Shown here: in pieces, positions 6,351 through 11,600 of the stretch
How the letters are laid out: each line of letters begins with the position of its first letter
Position numbering within the stretch: position 1 is the first letter of the stretch
DNA from: an uncultured Rubrivivax sp.
Lineage (GTDB): Bacteria > Pseudomonadota > Gammaproteobacteria > Burkholderiales > Burkholderiaceae_C
Length of the DNA: 11,600 bases
Reading direction: 5' to 3'
Assembly (NCBI GenBank): GCA_937975735.1
Contig: CALJUI010000431.1
Coordinates: 1 to 11,600, forward strand
The notes under the pieces: model-generated
What the model was told of the DNA's origin: nothing
Seen by the model: only the letters and a program-made list of their open reading frames with translations
The model's database searches: none
Translations under genes and position numbers: made by a program

Positions 6351-8651
6351 TCACGCTGCGGCGGCTTCGGCGCGCGGCTTGTCCTTGCGCGGCGGCTGGA
6401 TGTCGAGCACGACCTCGTCCTTGTCGTCGAGGTCCACCGTCAGTCGGCCACCATCGACCAGACGCCCGAACAGCAGTTCGTCGGCCAGCGCGCGGCGGAT
6501 CATGTCCTGGATCAGGCGCTGCATCGGACGCGCGCCCATCAACGGGTCGAAGCCCTTCTTCGCCAGGTGCTTGCGCAGCTTGTCGGTGAAGGTCACCTCG
6601 ACCTTCTTCTCGGTCAACTGCGCCTCGAGCTCGAGCAGGAACTTGTCGACCACGCGCAGGATGATGTCCTCGTCCAGCGCCCGGAAGCTGACGACCGCAT
6701 CGAGCCGGTTGCGGAACTCGGGCGTGAACAGACGCTTGATGTCGGCCATCTCGTCGCCCTGCTCGCGCCGGTTCGTGAAGCCGATCGTCGACTTGTTCAT
6801 CGTTTCGGCGCCGGCGTTGGTCGTCATGATGATCATGACGTTGCGGAAGTCGGCCTTGCGCCCGTTGTTGTCGGTCAGCGTGCCGTGGTCCATCACCTGC
6901 AGCAGCACGTTGAAGACGTCCGGGTGCGCCTTCTCGATCTCGTCGAGCAGCAGCACGGCGTGCGGCTTCTTGCTGATCGCCTCGGTCATCAGACCGCCCT
7001 GATCGAAGCCGACGTAGCCCGGCGGCGCGCCGATCAGGCGGCTGACCGCATGGCGCTCCATGTACTCGGACATGTCGAAGCGGATCAGGTCGATGCCCAG
7101 GATGTAGGCCAGCTGCTTGGCCACCTCGGTCTTGCCGACGCCGGTGGGGCCGCTGAACAGGAAGGCGCCGATCGGCTTGTCTGGCTTGCCCAGGCCCGAG
7201 CGCGCCATCTTGATGGCGGCGGCCAGCGCGTCGATCGCCGGGTCCTGGCCGAAGACCACGCTCTTGAGGTCGCGGTCCAGGGTCTTGAGCTTGCCGCGGT
7301 CGTCGCTCGATACGCTGGCCGGCGGAATGCGCGCGATCTTCGCAACGATCTCCTCGACCTCGGGCCGAGAGATCGTCTTCTTCTGCTTGCTCTTGGGCAG
7401 GATGCGCTGCGCCGCGCCGGCCTCGTCGATCACGTCGATCGCCTTGTCGGGCAGGTGCCGGTCGTTGATGTACTTGGCCGACAGTTCGGCCGCGGCCTGC
7501 AGCGCACCGAGCGCGTACTTGACGTTGTGGTGGTCCTCGAAGCGCGACTTCAGGCCCTTCAGGATCTCCACCGTCTGCTCGACCGAGGGCTCGATCACGT
7601 CGACCTTCTGGAACCGCCGCGACAGCGCCGCATCCTTCTCGAAGATGCCGCGGTACTCGGTGAAGGTGGTCGCGCCGATGCACTTCATCGCGCCGCTGCC
7701 GAGCGCGGGCTTGAGCAGGTTGCTCGCGTCCAGCGTGCCGCCGGAGGCCGCGCCGGCGCCGATCAGCGTGTGGATCTCGTCGATGAACAGGATCGCGTTC
7801 GGCTGGTCCTTGAGTTGCTTGAGCACACCCTTCAAGCGCTGCTCGAAGTCGCCGCGGTACTTGGTGCCGGCCAGCAGGGCGCCCATGTCCAGCGAATAGA
7901 CGGTCGCGTCCGCCAGCACCTCGGGCACGCTGTTCTCGGTGATGCGCCAGGCCAGGCCCTCGGCGATCGCGGTCTTGCCCACGCCGGCCTCGCCAACGAG
8001 CAGCGGGTTGTTCTTGCGCCGGCGGCACAGCACCTGGATCACACGCTCGACCTCGTGCTCGCGGCCGATCAGCGGGTCGATCTTGCCGTCCCGCGCTGCC
8101 TGGTTCAGGTTCTGCGTGAACTGCTCGAGCGGCGAGCCCTTGCCTTCCGGCGCGCCCTCCTCCTTCTCGCTCTCGCCGCCGCCCTCGCTGGGCTTGCTCG
8201 GCTCGGGCGGGTCGGACTTCTTGATGCCGTGGGCGATGAAGTTGACGACGTCCAGGCGCGTGACGCCCTGCTGGTGCAGGTAATACACCGCATGCGAGTC
8301 CTTCTCGCCGAAGATCGCCACCAGCACGTTGGCGCCGGTGACCTCCTTCTTGCCGCTGCCGGTGGACTGCACGTGCATGATCGCGCGCTGGATCACGCGC
8401 TGGAACCCGAGTGTCGGCTGGGTGTCGACCTCCTCGCTGCCGGAGACCGTCGGCGTGTTCTCCTTGATGAAGTTCGCCAGGCTCTTGCGCAACTCGTCGA
8501 TGTTGGCCGCACAGGCACGCAGCACCTCGGCCGCGGACGGGTTGTCCAGCAGCGCCATCAGCAGGTGCTCCACCGTGATGAATTCGTGCCGCTGCTGCCT
8601 AGCCTCGACGAAGGCCATGTGCAGGCTGACTTCAAGTTCTTGGGCGATCAT
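6351..8651 (-). CDS. clpA: ATP-dependent Clp protease ATP-binding subunit ClpA
   Basis: ClpA is a hexameric AAA+ unfoldase that feeds substrates to the ClpP peptidase in the cytoplasm. The 766 residues match the family in length. The Clp N-domain (about 1–145) binds ClpS. An acidic, serine/glycine-rich linker follows (about 146–175). The first AAA+ module has Walker A GEAGVGKT (220–227) and Walker B ILFIDE (287–292). The second has GPTGVGKT (501–508) and VLLLDE (566–571). IGF (623–625) lies in the ClpP-docking loop, followed by FTPEFRNRLD. The protein ends in a poly-Ala tail. The open frame extends upstream, but ATG 8651 is the family start, with GGAGG 4 nt before it (8656–8660). ATG 8651 overlaps the clpS stop (ATGA), so the adaptor and unfoldase are made together. 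clpP is not in the window. Confidence 0.97.
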   Translation of the reverse strand: MIAQELEVSLHMAFVEARQQRHEFITVEHLLMALLDNPSAAEVLRACAANIDELRKSLANFIKENTPTVSGSEEVDTQPTLGFQRVIQRAIMHVQSTGSGKKEVTGANVLVAIFGEKDSHAVYYLHQQGVTRLDVVNFIAHGIKKSDPPEPSKPSEGGGESEKEEGAPEGKGSPLEQFTQNLNQAARDGKIDPLIGREHEVERVIQVLCRRRKNNPLLVGEAGVGKTAIAEGLAWRITENSVPEVLADATVYSLDMGALLAGTKYRGDFEQRLKGVLKQLKDQPNAILFIDEIHTLIGAGAASGGTLDASNLLKPALGSGAMKCIGATTFTEYRGIFEKDAALSRRFQKVDVIEPSVEQTVEILKGLKSRFEDHHNVKYALGALQAAAELSAKYINDRHLPDKAIDVIDEAGAAQRILPKSKQKKTISRPEVEEIVAKIARIPPASVSSDDRGKLKTLDRDLKSVVFGQDPAIDALAAAIKMARSGLGKPDKPIGAFLFSGPTGVGKTEVAKQLAYILGIDLIRFDMSEYMERHAVSRLIGAPPGYVGFDQGGLMTEAISKKPHAVLLLDEIEKAHPDVFNVLLQVMDHGTLTDNNGRKADFRNVMIIMTTNAGAETMNKSTIGFTNRREQGDEMADIKRLFTPEFRNRLDAVVSFRALDEDIILRVVDKFLLELEAQLTEKKVEVTFTDKLRKHLAKKGFDPLMGARPMQRLIQDMIRRALADELLFGRLVDGGRLTVDLDDKDEVVLDIQPPRKDKPRAEAAAA

Positions 8652-9004
8652 GCGGCCTCCAGGATGCACTGTAGCGGATGCCCGTCGCGGCGCGCCGCGG
8701 CCAGCACGAGTTCGACCTTGGTCGCGGCCACGTCCTTCGGGAACACCCCGCACACGCCACGACCTTCGTGATGGATCTTCAGCATGATCAGGGTCGCCGA
8801 CTCCAGATCGTGCTGAAAGTACTGCTGCAACACCATGACGACGAACTCCATCGGCGTGTAGTCGTCGTTGAGCAGCACGACCTGGTACAGGCCGGGCGGC
8901 TTGGTCCGCGCCAGCTTGCGCTCGACCACCACCGCGCCGTCTCCGGCGTCGCGGCGGGGCGCGGCGGGAGCCTTCGGCGGTTGTACGGGCTTGTCACTGG
9001 ACAT
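8648..9004 (-). CDS. clpS: ATP-dependent Clp protease adapter protein ClpS
   Basis: ClpS recognises N-degron substrates (bulky hydrophobic N-terminal residues) and delivers them to ClpA. The 118-residue protein has a disordered Pro/Ala-rich N-terminal extension (about residues 1–35), which in this family engages ClpA. The folded core follows: VVLLNDDYTPMEFV holds the N-degron pocket residues (N46, D47), and MLKIHHEGRGVCGVF includes H78, matching H66 of E. coli ClpS. The gene sits directly upstream of clpA with a 4-nt overlap. No Shine-Dalgarno sequence is evident before ATG 9004; the upstream bases read TAGAATGAACC, so the initiation signal is unclear. Confidence 0.96.
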   Translation of the reverse strand: MSSDKPVQPPKAPAAPRRDAGDGAVVVERKLARTKPPGLYQVVLLNDDYTPMEFVVMVLQQYFQHDLESATLIMLKIHHEGRGVCGVFPKDVAATKVELVLAAARRDGHPLQCILEAA

Positions 9005-9021
9005 GGTTCATTCTATCGAGT

Positions 9022-9037
9022 CACGCCTTGCGGCGTG
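9022..9037. other. Small inverted repeat in the clpS leader
   Basis: CACGCC and GGCGTG form a 6-bp stem with a TTGC loop, 18 nt upstream of the clpS ATG. If transcription starts further upstream, this would be part of the clpS 5' leader and could influence initiation. It may also be chance in GC-rich DNA. Confidence 0.3.
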
Positions 9038-9064
9038 GGCACGGGGTTGCTGGTGCCGCCTTCG

Positions 9065-9094
9065 TTGATATTGGCCCGCCGACGCCCGGATCAA
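9065..9094 (-). promoter_or_regulatory. Candidate sigma-70-type promoter for clpS–clpA
   Basis: On the minus strand TTGATC (9094–9089) and TATCAA (9070–9065) are separated by 18 nt; each matches 4 of 6 consensus bases. This would give a leader of about 50–55 nt before clpS. It is weak but is the best pair I found in the 254-nt gap between clpS and the cold-shock gene. A GCCCC/GGGGC hairpin (9095–9109) lies just upstream of it. Confidence 0.3.
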
Positions 9095-9200
9095 GCCCCG
9101 AACTGGGGCGATTTCCGGGGCCGACTCCGGGCCTTGTTCGATCCATTCGCGTTGTCGACGTTCCGTCGATGCGGTCGGTCGCCGCGCCCCTGACACGATC

Positions 9201-9230
9201 TTGACATCGCCGGCGCGCCGCCGGGAGAAT
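9201..9230 (+). promoter_or_regulatory. Candidate promoter of the cold-shock-domain gene
   Basis: A perfect TTGACA (9201–9206) is followed after 18 nt by GAGAAT (9225–9230), 4 of 6 matches to TATAAT. The predicted start point near 9237 would leave a leader of only about 22 nt before the ATG. That is much shorter than the long structured leader of E. coli cspA. Confidence 0.5.
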
Positions 9231-9258
9231 CCGCCGATCAGCGCTCGAGGGTCGCCGC

Positions 9259-9492
9259 ATGCCCGCAGGTACCGTCAAATGGTTCAATGACGCCAAAGGC
9301 TTCGGCTTCATCGAGCCGGAAGGCGGCGGTGCGGACGTCTTCGCGCATTTCTCGGCCGTGCAGATGGACGGATTCCGGACGCTCAAGCAGGGCAGCCGCG
9401 TGACCTTCGACCTCGTGCAGGGACCGAAGGGCGATCTGGCGCAGAACATCCGCCCGGTCGACGTGCCGACCGAGGCCCGCACCGAACCCTGA
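9259..9492 (+). CDS. Cold-shock-domain protein (CspA family)
   Basis: This is a small single-strand nucleic-acid-binding protein acting as RNA chaperone or antiterminator in the cytoplasm. The 77-residue product starts with AGTVKWFNDAKGFGFI, including RNP1 KGFGFI (13–18). RNP2 DVFAHFSA is at 26–33, followed by the LKQGSRVTFDL strand. A short charged tail (VPTEARTEP) extends past the usual 67–70-residue domain. ATG 9259 is preceded by GAGGG at 9247–9251, 7 nt away. It stands alone on the plus strand, with a promoter-like sequence just upstream. Several paralogues usually exist per genome, so I give no specific csp symbol. It ends 5 nt before the pseudogene end on the other strand. Confidence 0.96.
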   Translation: MPAGTVKWFNDAKGFGFIEPEGGGADVFAHFSAVQMDGFRTLKQGSRVTFDLVQGPKGDLAQNIRPVDVPTEARTEP

Positions 9493-9497
9493 ACCTC

Positions 9498-10011
9498 CTA
9501 GCCGGGACGACGCACCCGCAGCAACCGGCCGAAGCAGCCGGTCAGTTCGGCGAACACGTCCAGCGGCAGCACGTGGCCGACGTACTGGTCGGGTCGCACC
9601 ACCAAGCGGTCGGCGATCCGTTGGCCGACCTGGTAGTCGGCGAACCAGGCCACGCTCTTGACCCCCCAGCGTGTAGGGCGGCAGCGCGCGCTGCCCGATC
9701 GCGACGCTGACGCCGTAGGCCTTGCGCACGAGCCGTTGCGCGAGGCCGAACGCCTCGGACATCTCCACCGTGCGGCAGGCCACGCCGTCGGCCTGGCCGA
9801 CCTGCAGCGGGCCCTCGCGGCGCTCGACCAGCCGGGTGTGGATGCCGGCGAAGCCCGGCAGCTGCGCCGCGAGCAGCGTGCCAGCCGGGCCGCTGCCGAC
9901 GATCGGCACGTCGACGGTTGCCGGCAGACCTCGGTCCCGGGCTTCGGCCTGCGGTGCCGCGGCGTGGATCTCCGGGTCCCCGGGCAGGTGGCCGTTCAAA
10001 TGGAACGGCAT
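9498..10011 (-). pseudogene. Remnant of an FAD-dependent aromatic monooxygenase (MobA / phenol 2-monooxygenase type)
   Basis: Intact relatives are flavoprotein hydroxylases of about 600 residues acting on phenol or 3-hydroxybenzoate. Here 514 bp hold three collinear pieces. Piece 1, from ATG 10011, has the family opening PFHLNG..PGDPEI, the FAD-binding VGSGPAG (about residues 39–44), LVERREGPLQVGQADG and CRTVEMSEAFGLAQRL. It breaks off near residue 100. Piece 2 (IGQRALPPYTL, then VKSVAWFADYQVGQRI in the next frame) resembles the mid-protein segment R-x-L-x-P-Y-x-L-x-V-K-x-V-x-W. Piece 3 (VVRPDQYVGHVLPLD) is the C-terminal thioredoxin-like end, closing at TAG 9498–9500. The second FAD motif (GDACHTHSPKAGQG) and most of both domains are missing. 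A six-C run at 9662–9667 marks a +1 frameshift. The gene cannot make a working enzyme. Confidence 0.85.
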
Positions 10012-10057
10012 GGTCAACCGTCCCGCCGGCACCGTCGCACGACGCGCGGGCAAACGA

Positions 10058-10092
10058 GAAGACCCTGGCCGCGGTCGTGCGCCAGGGTCTTC
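10058..10092 (-). terminator. Rho-independent terminator downstream of icd
   Basis: A perfect 12-bp inverted repeat (GAAGACCCTGGC / GCCAGGGTCTTC) with an 11-nt loop lies about 40 nt past the icd stop. In the icd direction the stem is followed by TCGTTTG, a modest T-run. It also separates icd from the pseudogene remnant. It is the strongest hairpin seen in the window. Confidence 0.75.
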
Positions 10093-10132
10093 GGCGGGTC
10101 CGGATCGGGCGTCGCAGCACGCCCGGTTCGGG

Positions 10133-11386
<1,254 letters not shown>

Positions 11387-11432
11387 GGTCGCCTTTTCTC
11401 CGGTGGCGGGAGGGTCCCGCCGAACGTCGCAA

Positions 11433-11438
11433 ATTCTA
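11433..11438 (-). promoter_or_regulatory. Possible -10 element of icd
   Basis: The minus strand reads TAGAAT (5 of 6 matches to TATAAT), about 47 nt before the icd ATG, in the only A/T-rich patch of the 82-nt gap. No matching -35 hexamer is present at 16–18 nt, so an activator-dependent or weak promoter is possible. Confidence 0.35.
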
Positions 11439-11468
11439 AGTCACGGCCCCTGTCGACCGGCTGACGCG

Positions 11469-11600
11469 CTAGCCGAAGCAGTAGGCCAGCAGCGGCGCCC
11501 AAAGCCCGTGCGTCAGCGCCCAGCCGGAGGCGGCGGCCAGCGCCAGCCCGGCGCCGCGCACCGCCCACTGCGCGACCGCCGCGCCGGCGGCAGCGCCGCC
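11469..11600 (-). CDS. C-terminal end of a probable membrane protein (partial)
   Basis: A minus-strand frame enters at the window edge and ends with TAG at 11469–11471, giving 43 visible residues. They are strongly hydrophobic and Ala/Gly-rich (RGAGLALAAASGWALTHG, then LWAPLLAYCFG), consistent with a final transmembrane helix and a short tail. The pattern recalls the C-terminus of TauE/SafE-type sulfite exporter family proteins (COG2836), but 43 residues are too few to decide. It is co-oriented with icd, 82 nt upstream. The start and most of the gene are outside the window. Confidence 0.55.
   Translation of the reverse strand, partial: GGAAAGAAVAQWAVRGAGLALAAASGWALTHGLWAPLLAYCFG

Noticed and set aside
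6114..8771. Very long plus-strand open frame (885 codons) opposite clpA
   Set aside because: It is antisense to a fully recognisable clpA, rich in Arg/Leu/Asp/Val repeats typical of high-GC shadow frames, and shows no domain motif.
9524..9542. ACCGGC/GCCGGT hairpin downstream of the cold-shock gene
   Set aside because: A 6-bp stem with no T-tract, inside the pseudogene coding sequence; such repeats are common by chance at this GC content.

Overview
The window is about 11.6 kb of very GC-rich bacterial chromosome, densely coding, with short gaps and several stop/start overlaps. The protein sequences and the gene neighbourhoods cysS – DNA glycosylase – accA – tilS, clpS–clpA, and a cold-shock gene close to icd are typical of Betaproteobacteria, most likely Burkholderiales (Rubrivivax/Leptothrix/Methylibium-like). 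That placement is inferred from recognised families and gene order, not from a search.

Layout. (1) 1–3526, minus strand: an operon read right to left, cysS (cysteinyl-tRNA synthetase), an AlkA-like DNA-3-methyladenine glycosylase, accA (acetyl-CoA carboxylase alpha subunit) and the start of tilS (tRNA-Ile lysidine synthetase). The genes are 4 nt apart or overlap. (2) 3648–6334, plus strand, divergent from cysS: ppiA (exported cyclophilin), ppiB (cytoplasmic cyclophilin), lpxH (lipid A synthesis) and an MtfA-family zinc peptidase, again tightly packed. (3) 6351–9004, minus strand: clpS–clpA, the N-degron adaptor and its AAA+ unfoldase, overlapping by 4 nt. (4) 9259–9492, plus strand: a cold-shock-domain protein with its own promoter-like sequence. 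(5) 9498–10011, minus strand: a wrecked FAD aromatic monooxygenase (MobA/phenol hydroxylase type) kept only as three short pieces. (6) 10133–11386, minus strand: icd (NADP isocitrate dehydrogenase) with a strong terminator hairpin behind it. (7) 11469–11600, minus strand: the C-terminal end of a membrane protein that runs off the window.

Most of the window is conserved housekeeping: translation, fatty acid and lipid A synthesis, protein folding and turnover, and the TCA cycle. No mobile element, CRISPR array, phage gene or defence system is visible, and I found no new multi-gene system.

Three places depart from the expected pattern. tilS meets an in-frame stop exactly where the PP-loop domain should continue. 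cysS has a stretch of about 26 residues, roughly 90% GC, in which a near-invariant family motif is replaced in frame with length kept. The monooxygenase remnant carries two large internal deletions and a frameshift in a six-C run. The first two fall in essential genes, so sequence or assembly error must be considered alongside real biology.
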